A stretch of 64,000 nt of DNA from Sphingomonas parva (ex Maeng et al. 2020) (lineage in GTDB: Bacteria; Pseudomonadota; Alphaproteobacteria; Sphingomonadales; Sphingomonadaceae). This document shows positions 54,066 through 62,298 of this stretch, in pieces. The stretch lies in assembly GCF_004564275.1 (NCBI RefSeq), contig NZ_SPDV01000021.1, positions 1 to 64,000 on the forward strand, read 5' to 3'. Each line of letters opens with the position of its first letter. The first letter of the stretch is position 1. The notes under the pieces were generated by a model. It saw nothing but the letters and a program-made list of their open reading frames with translations. It was not told where the DNA came from and ran no database searches. The translations under genes were made by a program, and so were the position numbers.

Positions 54066-54787
54066 TGACCGACGCGCGCGCCGATGATGCCACTCCGTTC
54101 GAGGAGGACCGCCTGCCCTGGCTGGAGGCGGTCGAGGACGACGACGGAGGCGACGGGCCTTCGGCGCTGAAGATGATCGTCGGCGTGCTGATCGCGCTCG
54201 CGGGGATCGGCGCGATCGTCGGCGGCATCTTCTGGATGAACAATCGCAGCGACCAGCTCGCCGGCGGCGACGCCGAGCTGATCAAGGCGCCCGAGGGCGA
54301 TTACAAGGTTCGCCCCGACGATCCCGGCGGGATGGCCGTCGAAGGCGAGGGCGACACCGCCTTCGCCGCCAGCGAGGGCGCCGATCCGAAGGGCGCGATC
54401 AACACCAATGCGGTCGCCGAGGCGCCGGTCGGCCCCGGCTCGCAGCCGCAGCCGAGCGCGCCGGCGCAGCCGAAGAGCGGCCCATTGATCGCCGCTCCGG
54501 CCCCGACCAACGCGCCCGCCGCGACCGCGACCGCGACCGCGACCCCGCCGGCCGCCGGCCCGGGCGGAACCGTGCAGCTCGGCGCCTTCTCCAGCCAGGC
54601 GAGCGCCAATTCGGCGTGGAAGGCGCTGTCCGGACGGTTCGCCTATCTGGCGCCGCTGTCGCACAGCGTCGTTCCGGTCACCGCCGGCGGCAAGACGCTC
54701 TACCGCCTGCGGGCGAGCGGTCCCGGCGCGGGCGACATCTGCGGCCGGCTCCGCGTCGCCGGCGAATCCTGTGTAAGCGTGGACTAG
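54065..54787 (+). CDS. Single-pass SPOR domain protein
   Basis: 240 residues from the ATG at 54065 (TGATG overlap with argS). An acidic cytoplasmic part (~1-37), one membrane helix (~38-58, MIVGVLIALAGIGAIVGGIF), an Ala/Pro-rich periplasmic spacer with a short run of alternating Ala-Thr, and a C-terminal SPOR domain (~165-240: GTVQLGAFSSQASANSAWKA). It probably localises to the septum by binding denuded glycan. The gene is followed 14 bases later by nagZ, which acts on peptidoglycan fragments. Confidence 0.87.
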   Translation: MTDARADDATPFEEDRLPWLEAVEDDDGGDGPSALKMIVGVLIALAGIGAIVGGIFWMNNRSDQLAGGDAELIKAPEGDYKVRPDDPGGMAVEGEGDTAFAASEGADPKGAINTNAVAEAPVGPGSQPQPSAPAQPKSGPLIAAPAPTNAPAATATATATPPAAGPGGTVQLGAFSSQASANSAWKALSGRFAYLAPLSHSVVPVTAGGKTLYRLRASGPGAGDICGRLRVAGESCVSVD

Positions 54788-54800
54788 GACAGACCCGAAC

Positions 54801-55808
54801 GTGCAACCGGCGATCTATGGCTTCGAAGGCGAACGGCTGACCGAGGACGAGCGGAGCTTCTTCCGCGACGTGGATCCCGCCAGCTACATCCTGTTCAGGC
54901 GCAACATCGCCGATCGCGAGCAGCTGCGCGCGCTGACCGACGATCTGCGCACCATCCACGGCCGCGACGAGCTGCCGATCCTGATCGATCAGGAAGGCGG
55001 CCGCGTCGCCCGGATGCGTCCGCCAATATGGCCGGCCTTCCCGCCCGGCCAGGCCTTCGCCGATCTCTACGCCAAGGCGCCGATGAGCGCGATCGAGGCG
55101 GCGCGCGCCAATGCCCAGGCGATTGCGGTGATGCTGCGCGAGGTCGGCGTGAACGTCGATGCCCTGCCCCTGCTCGACGTCCGGCGCGAGGGCGCGCACG
55201 ACATCATCGGCGATCGCGCGCTCGGCTCGGAGCCGATGCAGGTCGCCGCCCTCGGCCGCGCGGTGATCGAGGGCCTGCGCGCCGGCGGCGTCGTCGGCAT
55301 CGTCAAGCACATGCCCGGCCACGGCCGCTCGATGAGCGACAGCCATGTCGAGCTTCCGGTCGTGCCGGCCTCCGAGACCGAGCTGGAGGACGACCTCGCG
55401 CCGTTCCGCACCCTCGCCGATGCGCCCATGGGGATGACCGCCCATGTCGTCTACACGGCATGGGACCGCGAGCGCCCGGGCAGCCTCTCGCCGGTCGTGA
55501 TCGGCGAGATCATCCGCGGGCGGATCGGCTTCGACGGGCTGCTGATGTCCGACGATCTGTGCATGCACGCTCTGACCGGCGGCTTCGACGAGCGGGCTCG
55601 GGGCGTGCTCGCCGCCGGCTGCGATCTCGCGCTCCATTGCTCGGGCGACATGGCCGAGATGGTCCAGATGGCGTCGGCGCTCGGGGAGATCGACGAACGC
55701 TCGCGCGCGCGGCTGGAGCGCGCGATGGCGACGATCCGCGGCGACGCGGACACGGCCTCCTATGACGAGCTGGCCGAAAAGCGGGATTCGCTTCTGGCCT
55801 ACGCCTGA
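54801..55808 (+). CDS. nagZ: Beta-N-acetylhexosaminidase (GH3)
   Basis: 335 residues from a GTG. Glycoside hydrolase family 3 enzyme with ILIDQEGGRVARMR, the acid/base-region motif KHMPGHGRSMSDSH (flexible His loop of NagZ) and the nucleophile Asp in LLMSDDLCMHAL. It cleaves GlcNAc from GlcNAc-anhydroMurNAc peptides in cytoplasmic peptidoglycan recycling, and in some bacteria its product induces AmpC. Length is typical. The scpA/scpB/tat genes that often follow nagZ in related genomes are not present here. Confidence 0.94.
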   Translation: MQPAIYGFEGERLTEDERSFFRDVDPASYILFRRNIADREQLRALTDDLRTIHGRDELPILIDQEGGRVARMRPPIWPAFPPGQAFADLYAKAPMSAIEAARANAQAIAVMLREVGVNVDALPLLDVRREGAHDIIGDRALGSEPMQVAALGRAVIEGLRAGGVVGIVKHMPGHGRSMSDSHVELPVVPASETELEDDLAPFRTLADAPMGMTAHVVYTAWDRERPGSLSPVVIGEIIRGRIGFDGLLMSDDLCMHALTGGFDERARGVLAAGCDLALHCSGDMAEMVQMASALGEIDERSRARLERAMATIRGDADTASYDELAEKRDSLLAYA

Positions 55809-55849
55809 GCGCTGGCTTACCCTCGCGCCGTGACGGCGAGGAGAGCGTG

Positions 55850-56269
55850 ATGCGGAGCAGGAACGGGCGGGCCACGGCGCTCGCGCTCGCGTTTTCCTCG
55901 ATCCTGCTGCCGCCGCAGGTCGCCGCCCAAGCGCCCCCGGTCGATTGCGCCGCGGTCGCCGCCGAGCGCGCGCAGATCGCCGCGCAGCTCCAGGTCCTTC
56001 GGCAGGAGATCGCCGATATCGCTCTGGGCAAGGCGCCCCGCCGCAAGGTCCGAGTGTCGGGCGGCGATGCCGCGCGCGGCGCGGCCGGCGCCGCGGCAGG
56101 ACTCCTTCTGCCTTTCCCGCTGGGGCTGCTCGCCGGCGCCGGGGCGGCTGCGACCAAGGACAGGAAGCCGAAGGCCGATCCGCCCGGCCCCGACGTGCCG
56201 GCGATGATCGAACGGCAGCAGGCGCTCGAGGCGCGCCTCGCCGAGCTGTCCGCCGCCGGCTGCGGCTGA
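55850..56269 (+). CDS. Secreted protein of unknown function
   Basis: 139 residues from the ATG at 55850, with GAGGAGAG at the right distance. A signal peptide (~1-27, ending AQA) precedes a helical segment with two cysteines at the far ends (DCAAV and the C-terminal GCG) and a central Gly/Ala hydrophobic hairpin (GAAGAAAGLLLPFPLGLLAGAGAA). The pattern suggests a small envelope protein with one glycine-zipper-like hairpin. No family is recognised. A strong terminator follows. Confidence 0.65.
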   Translation: MRSRNGRATALALAFSSILLPPQVAAQAPPVDCAAVAAERAQIAAQLQVLRQEIADIALGKAPRRKVRVSGGDAARGAAGAAAGLLLPFPLGLLAGAGAAATKDRKPKADPPGPDVPAMIERQQALEARLAELSAAGCG

Positions 56270-56412
56270 TTCCGCTCGTCGGCATCGCGCAACGGATCGT
56301 CGCGGCGCCGGGAAACGCGCGGGCAGGGCAGCGTTCAATGCCGCGGACTGAGAGCAAGGTCCCCCTGCCTTGGTCGATCCGGCTGCCACCGGTCCGACCA
56401 AGGGTGACTGGA

Positions 56413-56462
56413 GGCGTCCCGGCGCGGGTTTTTTCCTCCCCCCGCCGGGACGCCGTTTTCCT
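56413..56462. terminator. Bidirectional terminator between convergent genes
   Basis: A perfect 12-bp stem (GGCGTCCCGGCG and complement) with an 18-base loop and a following TTTT on the plus strand. It separates the plus-strand secreted-protein gene from the minus-strand FadL-type gene, whose stop is 3 bases beyond. Confidence 0.75.
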
Positions 56463-56464
56463 TT

Positions 56465-57808
56465 CTAGAAGCCGATCCGGCCGCCCAGCGAGAGCACGAC
56501 CACATGGGCGTCGCCCGTCCTCCCCGCGGTAAGGACGTCGGTCTGCGCCGGCGTGCCGGCGTAGAAGGTCTCGTCCCTGGCGATCGGCGCGGCCTCCGGA
56601 TCGGTGAAGCCGATCGCCGCGTCGAGCACGGCGCTCCGGCCGAGCCGGTAGCTCAGCCCGGCATTGTAGTTGATCCGATTGCCGTCCGGCACACGCGCAT
56701 CGCGGCTGGCGTCGCGGGTCGGCGTCTGGTCGAACTGGATGCCGGCGCGCACGGTCAGCGCGTCGGAGACCTTGCCGTCGATCCCGAAGGCGTGGCTCCA
56801 GGTGTTGCGATAGCCTTCGGCGATGAAGCTGCTCAGCGGCGCGGCGAGGTCGATCCGGTCGAACTCGCTCCAGCCGAAGCGCACCATTTGGGCGTTGAGC
56901 GTGACTCGGTCGGTCACCGCCGCCCGGCCGCCGACGATCAGCTGCCACGGCGTGCTGAACGTCGCGGTGGTCTCCGCCGCGAAGTTGCGCGCCGCGAGCG
57001 GGCCGGCGAGGCCGCTGATCGAGACATTGCCCTTCAGGCTGTGCTCGATCGCGCTCTTGTAGGAGAGGCCGAGGGTCACCCGCTTCGCCGGCCGCAGCTG
57101 CGCGCCGGCGCTCCAGCCGAGATCCACGCCGTCGCCGGTGAGGCGGAGCCGGCCATCGGGCGAGCCCGGCGCGAGGTTCGGCAAGGCGTTGGACAGCCAC
57201 GCATCGGCATATTCGACGTTGAGCGCGGCGCCGAGGCTGAGCCAGTCGGTCGCGGCGTAGGCGATCGAGGGCTGCACATCGACGCTGAACAGGCGGGTGC
57301 GGATCGCCGAATAGCGCTGCCAGCCGCTCGGATCGTAATCGGTCGTGAAGCTGTAGGGCGAGGCGACGGTGAGGCCGATCGAAAGCCGGTCGGCCAGGCG
57401 CACGGCCACCGATCCGCTCGGCAGTACGCCCTTGACGATCGGGTCGTGCATCACCGCCGCTCCACCCACCGGTGCCGGCGCGACGACCGGGCGGTCGATC
57501 AGCGTGCCCTGGTCGACGACCTGGCCGTTGGGCAGGATCGCGGTCGCGCCGAAGGCGGCATCGATCTTCAGGTTCTCGCGGCCTTCCTCGGCCCAGCCGG
57601 TCGCGGCCGGGTTCCACCACAGCGACGCCGGACCCTGGTCCGCCACCTCGCCGCTATTGGCTCGCCCCCATCCCCTAACCGATTGTTCCTGAAGGTAGAA
57701 ACCGGCGGCTTCGGCCGGCTGCCAGGCCGTTAAGAGACACGCGCCGGCAGTCCCGAAAAGCGACAGCGCCTGGATGCGGCGCGTCGCCGACCGACTTGAA
57801 TTACGCAT
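56465..57808 (-). CDS. FadL/TodX-family outer-membrane fatty-acid transporter
   Basis: 447 residues. Signal peptide (~1-34, ending AEA), then the FadL hatch start GFYLQEQSVRGWGRANSGEVAD followed by ASLWWNPAATGW, and a 14-stranded barrel pattern ending in a C-terminal Phe (GGRIGF). FadL-family porins import long-chain fatty acids or aromatic hydrocarbons across the outer membrane. Its gene is divergent from the RpfF-like crotonase gene with 247 bases between starts, which makes fatty acids the natural candidate cargo. A terminator precedes its stop on the plus strand. Confidence 0.9.
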   Translation of the reverse strand: MRNSSRSATRRIQALSLFGTAGACLLTAWQPAEAAGFYLQEQSVRGWGRANSGEVADQGPASLWWNPAATGWAEEGRENLKIDAAFGATAILPNGQVVDQGTLIDRPVVAPAPVGGAAVMHDPIVKGVLPSGSVAVRLADRLSIGLTVASPYSFTTDYDPSGWQRYSAIRTRLFSVDVQPSIAYAATDWLSLGAALNVEYADAWLSNALPNLAPGSPDGRLRLTGDGVDLGWSAGAQLRPAKRVTLGLSYKSAIEHSLKGNVSISGLAGPLAARNFAAETTATFSTPWQLIVGGRAAVTDRVTLNAQMVRFGWSEFDRIDLAAPLSSFIAEGYRNTWSHAFGIDGKVSDALTVRAGIQFDQTPTRDASRDARVPDGNRINYNAGLSYRLGRSAVLDAAIGFTDPEAAPIARDETFYAGTPAQTDVLTAGRTGDAHVVVLSLGGRIGF

Positions 57809-58017
57809 TGATACCCCATCGATGAAAGCGCCGGCGCCCCCCGCCGGCCGCAGGACGATTACGGGCGAGGCCCTTGTTTCTCAAGCTGTTTTGGCGCGTC
57901 GGAAGGTGTTTCGGCGACCCCGGAGCAAAAGCCCGTCCGACCGGGACCTTCGCGCCACACTGGACCAAGTAAAGTTGCGAATGGGGATTGGCCCGATTGT
58001 CGCCGCAGGTTTGATAT

Positions 58018-58036
58018 GGTTACAAGCATGTAAACC
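58018..58036. promoter_or_regulatory. Imperfect palindrome in the fadL-like/rpfF-like divergent gap
   Basis: GGTTACA and TGTAAACC form an interrupted inverted repeat across AGCA, ending 19 bases before the crotonase start and within a short AT-rich island of the otherwise GC-rich gap. It may be an operator for a fatty-acid-responsive regulator; the regulator is not identified. Confidence 0.3.
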
Positions 58037-58055
58037 AAATGTCTGGGGGCAAACG

Positions 58056-58994
58056 ATGAATCAGTTTTTCAGTCTGGAGGCGGCAGGCGAAGCCGAGTCG
58101 CTCCCGGGCGCCTTCGATTCGTCGGGCGGCGCCGTACTTCCCACCCGCCCCGCCGGCGCGCCGGCGGGGCGCCTGCTCGACCTCGGCCAGCTCGAGGTCC
58201 GCTGGGACGCGGCGGCGAGCGCCTTGTGGACCTGGATGACACCGGTCGATCGGCCGAACTTCAATCCGGCGATGCTGCGCGACTTCCAGCGTTGGCAGGC
58301 CGGCATCCGCGAGAGCTTCGCGGGCCCCGAAGCGGCGCTCAAATACCTCGTCCTCGGCTCGCGCTTCCCGGGCATCTACAATCTCGGCGGCGATCTCGAC
58401 CTGTTCGCCGGCTTCATCGCCCGCGGCGACCGCGAAGGCCTGGTGCGCTACGGCCGCGACTGCGTCTCGATCCTCCACAACAACATGCGCGCGCTCGATC
58501 TTCCTCTGGTCACCATCGCTCTGGTGCAGGGCGACGCCCTCGGCGGCGGCTTCGAGGCGGTGCTCTCGTTCAACGTCATCGTCGCCGAGCGCGGCGCCCG
58601 CTTCGGCCTGCCGGAGATCGCCTTCGGCCTGTTTCCGGGCATGGGCGCGCATTGCCTGCTGACCCGCAAGCTGGGCGCCGCCAAGGCCGAGCAGATGATG
58701 CTCTCCAACCGCCTCTATTCGGCCGAGGAGATGTACGAGCTCGGCCTGGTCCACATCCTCGCCGAGCCGGGCGAGGGCGAGGAAGCGGTGCGCGCCTATA
58801 TCGCCAAGAACGGCCGCAAGCAGACCGGGCACCACGGCATCTACCAGGCCTCCGGGCTGATCGCTCCGATCACGCTCGAGGAGCTCGAGGCGGTGGTGGA
58901 CGTCTGGGCCGACGCCGCGCTCAGCCTGACGCCGAGCGATCTCAAGCTGATGAAGCGCCTCGTCGAGGCCCAGTCCCGCCTCGCCGCGGTCTGA
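58056..58994 (+). CDS. RpfF-like crotonase, probable DSF-family signal synthase
   Basis: 312 residues from the ATG at 58056, behind GGGGG six bases upstream. Crotonase-fold enzyme with FNLGGD-type motif YNLGGDLDLFAGFIARGD, then IALVQGDALGGGFEAVLS (Glu167) and RFGLPEIAFGLFPGMGAH (Glu187), LYSAEEMYELGLVH, and a C-terminal LMKRLVEAQSRL. These match RpfF, the Xanthomonas/Burkholderia enzyme that makes cis-2-unsaturated fatty-acid signals from acyl-ACP. The two catalytic glutamates of RpfF are spaced 20 residues apart, as here. Plain enoyl-CoA hydratases lack this N- and C-terminal architecture. Neighbours are a FadL porin (divergent) and a GGDEF-EAL protein (convergent). The product acid is not known. 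Confidence 0.85.
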   Translation: MNQFFSLEAAGEAESLPGAFDSSGGAVLPTRPAGAPAGRLLDLGQLEVRWDAAASALWTWMTPVDRPNFNPAMLRDFQRWQAGIRESFAGPEAALKYLVLGSRFPGIYNLGGDLDLFAGFIARGDREGLVRYGRDCVSILHNNMRALDLPLVTIALVQGDALGGGFEAVLSFNVIVAERGARFGLPEIAFGLFPGMGAHCLLTRKLGAAKAEQMMLSNRLYSAEEMYELGLVHILAEPGEGEEAVRAYIAKNGRKQTGHHGIYQASGLIAPITLEELEAVVDVWADAALSLTPSDLKLMKRLVEAQSRLAAV

Positions 58995-58998
58995 CGTC

Positions 58999-59035
58999 GC
59001 GGGCCGGCGCGGCAGCGCTGGTCCGCCGGTCCCGC
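58999..59035. terminator. Hairpin between convergent crotonase and GGDEF-EAL genes
   Basis: GCGGG-CCGGCG pairs with CGCCGG-T-CCCGC around a 14-base loop, filling the 42-base gap between the two convergent stops. It probably serves both transcripts. Confidence 0.45.
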
Positions 59036-59036
59036 C

Positions 59037-61025
59037 TCAGGCGCGGCGCTGGAGGACCTCGACCTCGGCCGACCAGATTTCGCCTTTCGCCTGGGCCTCC
59101 AGCCTCCGCCGGATCACGTCCTCGCGCGACGGCCGGCCGAGGTAGAAGCCCTGCGCCGCGGTGCAGCGGGCGCCGGTGACGTAGCCGAGCTGGGTCTCGG
59201 TCTCGATGCCTTCCGCGACGATCTCCATGTCGAGCTCGGCGGCGAGACCGACGAGCGCGTGGATGATCGCCCGCGCTTCCTTCGATCGGGTGACGTCGGC
59301 GATGAAGCTGGTGTCGATCTTGATCTTGTCGAAGCGATATTTCTTCAAATAGGCCAGCGACGAATAGCCGGTCCCGAAATCGTCGATCGACAGCTTGAGC
59401 CCGATCTTCTGGAATTCGCGGATCAGCGTATTGGCCTGGGCATTGTCCTCCAGCAGCACCGATTCGGTGATCTCGAGCTCCAGCCGGTCGGCCGAGAGGC
59501 CGCTGGTGTAGAGCGACGACAGGATCATGTGCGAGAGGTGCAGGTCCTTGAGCAGGGCGGGCGACATGTTGACCGCCACCGTCACGCCGCCCGGCCATTG
59601 CGCCGCGGCGTTGCAGGCCTGGGCGAGAACCCAGTGGCTGAGCGGGGCAATCAGGCCGGTGCTCTCGGCGACGGGGATGAACTTGGCCGGGCTGATCGGG
59701 CCGAGCTCCGGATGGTTCCAGCGCAGCAGCGCTTCGCAGCAGCTGACCTTCCCGGTGCGCAGGTCGACGATCGGCTGGTAATGGACCTCCAGCTCCTCCT
59801 TCTCGATCGCGACGCGCAGCGCCGCTTCCAGGTTGCGGAGCTCGTGGAACTGGTGCTCCATCGTCTCCTCGAACAGGCAGAAGTCGTTCCGCCCGTTCGC
59901 CTTGGCGTGGTAGAGCGCCATGTCGGCGTGCTGCAGCAGCGTGTCGCCGTCGCTGCCGTGATCGGGCGCGACCGCGGCGCCGACCGATCCGGTGACCTGC
60001 AGCGAGACTCCGTCGATGTTCATCGGCAGCGAGAGGCCGCGCATCACCTCCCGCGCGAGATCCTGGACGAAGCGCTTCGAGCGGCCGCGGGCGAGCAGGA
60101 CGAACTCGTCGCCGCCGAAGCGCGCCACCGAGCCGCGACCGTCGACGATCGACGAGAGCTGCCGCGCCATCGTGCACAGCACCCGGTCGCCGGTCGGGTG
60201 GCCGAGCGAATCGTTGATCTCCTTGAACTTGTCGAGATCGACCCAGAGCACGGCGAGCGTCTCGCCCTTGGCGATCGCATCGGCGAGCTCGGTCGCCAGC
60301 CGCTCCTGGAAGGCGCCGCGATTCTCGAGGCCGGTCATCGTGTCGAAGCGGGCGAGCCGCTCGAACCGCGCGGTCAGCCTTTTCTGCTCGTGAGTCGCCG
60401 ACATCGCCTTCAGCACGGCCGAATAGGTCTGCAGCGTGATGTCGATCATGCCGACGATGAAGGTGCAGAAGACGAAGCCCAGCACCCAGCGCAGCGGGTC
60501 GTCGCTGATCAGCAGGCCGATCGCGATCGGTGCGGTCGCCAGCGAGAGCTGGACGATGGCGATGATCGGCCGGGCCGCATTGCGCCCGCAGATGCCGGCG
60601 GCGTAGCCGGTGGCGAGCGACGCCGCCATCAGATGGTAGAGCGCATTGTCGCTGCGCAACATGGTCGCGAGGGTGAGCAGGCCGAGCAGCAGCGCATAGG
60701 CCCAGGCGCCGAACTCGTAGACCACTTCGGAGCGGGTCCGCTCGTCGGTCGCCTCGCGCACCCGCGCGCGGAAGAAGACGGCATGGGCGACACGTCCGAT
60801 GCCGGTCAGCGAAATGGCGAGGGCGAACATCTGCAGCCACGGATCGCCCGAGCTGATCGCGATTGCCGCCGATACGATCGCGCCGGCGAGCGCGCCCGCG
60901 GCCAGCGAGGTCGGTGAAATGAACAAGGTGTCGACCAGCGAGCGCCGGACCTCGTCCGCCACCGTCCTGTCGATCTTTCCGATTTCGCGCAACTTGCCGA
61001 TGATGCTGGCCAAAGCCCCCTCCAT
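59037..61025 (-). CDS. Membrane-anchored GGDEF-EAL protein (c-di-GMP cyclase/phosphodiesterase)
   Basis: 662 residues from the ATG at 61025; a start at 61094 is possible but lacks a ribosome-binding site and would nearly touch the divergent gene. About six membrane helices (~35-200, MASE-like) are followed by GGDEF (intact at 304-308, with KFKEINDSLGHPTGD) and EAL (Glu431-Ala-Leu, then LSIDDFGTGYSSLAYL, VAEGIETETQL, AAQGFYLGRP). Both domains look catalytically competent. Unlike RpfR it has no PAS or FI domain, but it lies immediately convergent with the RpfF-like gene, so it is a candidate effector of that signal. Otherwise it could be an unrelated envelope sensor. Confidence 0.92.
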   Translation of the reverse strand: MEGALASIIGKLREIGKIDRTVADEVRRSLVDTLFISPTSLAAGALAGAIVSAAIAISSGDPWLQMFALAISLTGIGRVAHAVFFRARVREATDERTRSEVVYEFGAWAYALLLGLLTLATMLRSDNALYHLMAASLATGYAAGICGRNAARPIIAIVQLSLATAPIAIGLLISDDPLRWVLGFVFCTFIVGMIDITLQTYSAVLKAMSATHEQKRLTARFERLARFDTMTGLENRGAFQERLATELADAIAKGETLAVLWVDLDKFKEINDSLGHPTGDRVLCTMARQLSSIVDGRGSVARFGGDEFVLLARGRSKRFVQDLAREVMRGLSLPMNIDGVSLQVTGSVGAAVAPDHGSDGDTLLQHADMALYHAKANGRNDFCLFEETMEHQFHELRNLEAALRVAIEKEELEVHYQPIVDLRTGKVSCCEALLRWNHPELGPISPAKFIPVAESTGLIAPLSHWVLAQACNAAAQWPGGVTVAVNMSPALLKDLHLSHMILSSLYTSGLSADRLELEITESVLLEDNAQANTLIREFQKIGLKLSIDDFGTGYSSLAYLKKYRFDKIKIDTSFIADVTRSKEARAIIHALVGLAAELDMEIVAEGIETETQLGYVTGARCTAAQGFYLGRPSREDVIRRRLEAQAKGEIWSAEVEVLQRRA

Positions 61026-61113
61026 CCCCGGGGCCCTTGTGGCGGCAACTCCTTTATCTCTGATTAAGGACCCGCGGCGGGAACGAGAAAGCATTTATGA
61101 AGGTTTGCCAGCC

Positions 61114-61332
61114 ATGTTGGACGACATGGCTTCCCGACCGCACGCATTCATGTTCCAGAACGGCGCCCCCGGCCGCGTCGAGCTCGTCCTCACCACGGCC
61201 GACGGCCATCCCTGGGCGGTGACCATGTCGGCGGGAACGGAGCGCTTCATCGGTCGCTATCCGCGCCTCAACCGGCTGCTCGTCGTCGACGGGCCGCTGC
61301 TCGATTATCGCGCCGCTTATCCCGGTCTCTGA
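61114..61332 (+). CDS. Small hypothetical protein
   Basis: 72 residues from the ATG at 61114 (GAAGG ten bases upstream; ATG at 61126 is an alternative). A short beta-rich sequence, FQNGAPGRVELVLTTADGHP, with an LLVVDGPLLDYRAAYPGL end. No signal peptide, no membrane helix, no family recognised. It is divergent from the GGDEF-EAL gene and convergent with the desaturase gene, 21 bases away. Confidence 0.55.
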   Translation: MLDDMASRPHAFMFQNGAPGRVELVLTTADGHPWAVTMSAGTERFIGRYPRLNRLLVVDGPLLDYRAAYPGL

Positions 61333-61353
61333 CCGGCCGGCGCGAGCGCCCGC

Positions 61354-62298
61354 TCAGAGCGGGCTGACGTCGATTCCGCGCGCCGCCAGAACGTCACGCA
61401 TCTCGAAATAGGCCGCCTTGGTCCTGTGGTTCGGGATCGAGGGGTACAGATGGTGGACGAGGTGGGTCTCCATTCCCATCGACATGATGTGGCCGAGCCG
61501 GCTCTTGAACACCTTGGTGTTCTCGTACCGGCCCTGCTTGGTGCGCGGGTGGTGCGGCGCCCAGCTCAGATAGAAACGGATGTAGGACAAGGCGATATGC
61601 CGCGGCAGCCACCAGATCGCCGCGATCACCAGCGCGTAGCCGCTCCACGCCATCGCGAAGAAGAAGGCCATCGCGCCGAGCTGGAGGAGGGCGGTGTCGC
61701 GCTGCGCGCGCCGCGAGGCGGGCGAATCGAGCTCGGCCAGGATGCGCTTGTAATGGTGGATCGAGCCGCCGTTGCGCGGCTGGCGGTTGAGCCAGGTCTT
61801 GACGATCGCCTGCCAGGCGCTCGGCGCCTCGTCGGGATAGTCCGGATCGCGCAGCGGATCGTTGCAATGGTAATGATGCTGCAGGTGCATGATCCGCGCC
61901 ATGCTGAACGGGAAGATCAGCGGAATCGTGCTCACCTGCCCGACCAGCTCGTTCAGCCAGCGCAGCGGCTCGCCCTTGCGCGCGATGTTGCTGTGCATCG
62001 CCTCGTGCGACGTGACGTAGCCGCCGGTGGCGAGCGTCGCCGAGACGAGGAAGCCGAGCCACAGCGGGATGATTCCGGCCATCGCCAGCGGAAACAGCGC
62101 CACCCAGAGCGCGAAGCCGCCGAGGGCGGCGACCGAATAGCCCCACATCGGCACGCCCATGTGCCGCGCGGCGATCTCCCGCTCGCGCAGCAGCAGCTGC
62201 CGCCGCTCGTCGCGCGCAGGACCGGCGGCAGGGGTGCGGACCTCCGGCGCGGCGTCCGCGGCGCGGCCGGCGACGGTCTCGAGAGGCTGGGCGCTCAC
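61354..62298 (-). CDS. Membrane fatty-acid desaturase/hydroxylase
   Basis: 314 residues from a GTG at 62298 that overlaps the upstream stop (GTGA). Four or more membrane helices and the three histidine boxes of membrane desaturases: His98-x3-His102 (HEAMH), His138-x2-His141-His142 (HLQHH) and His279-x2-His282-His283 (HLVHHLYP). The di-iron centre should be complete. It introduces a double bond or hydroxyl into an acyl chain or related lipid. The class also includes carotenoid ketolases, so the substrate is not certain. It lies in the FadL/RpfF-like neighbourhood, which fits an acyl-lipid role. Confidence 0.85.
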   Translation of the reverse strand: MSAQPLETVAGRAADAAPEVRTPAAGPARDERRQLLLREREIAARHMGVPMWGYSVAALGGFALWVALFPLAMAGIIPLWLGFLVSATLATGGYVTSHEAMHSNIARKGEPLRWLNELVGQVSTIPLIFPFSMARIMHLQHHYHCNDPLRDPDYPDEAPSAWQAIVKTWLNRQPRNGGSIHHYKRILAELDSPASRRAQRDTALLQLGAMAFFFAMAWSGYALVIAAIWWLPRHIALSYIRFYLSWAPHHPRTKQGRYENTKVFKSRLGHIMSMGMETHLVHHLYPSIPNHRTKAAYFEMRDVLAARGIDVSPL

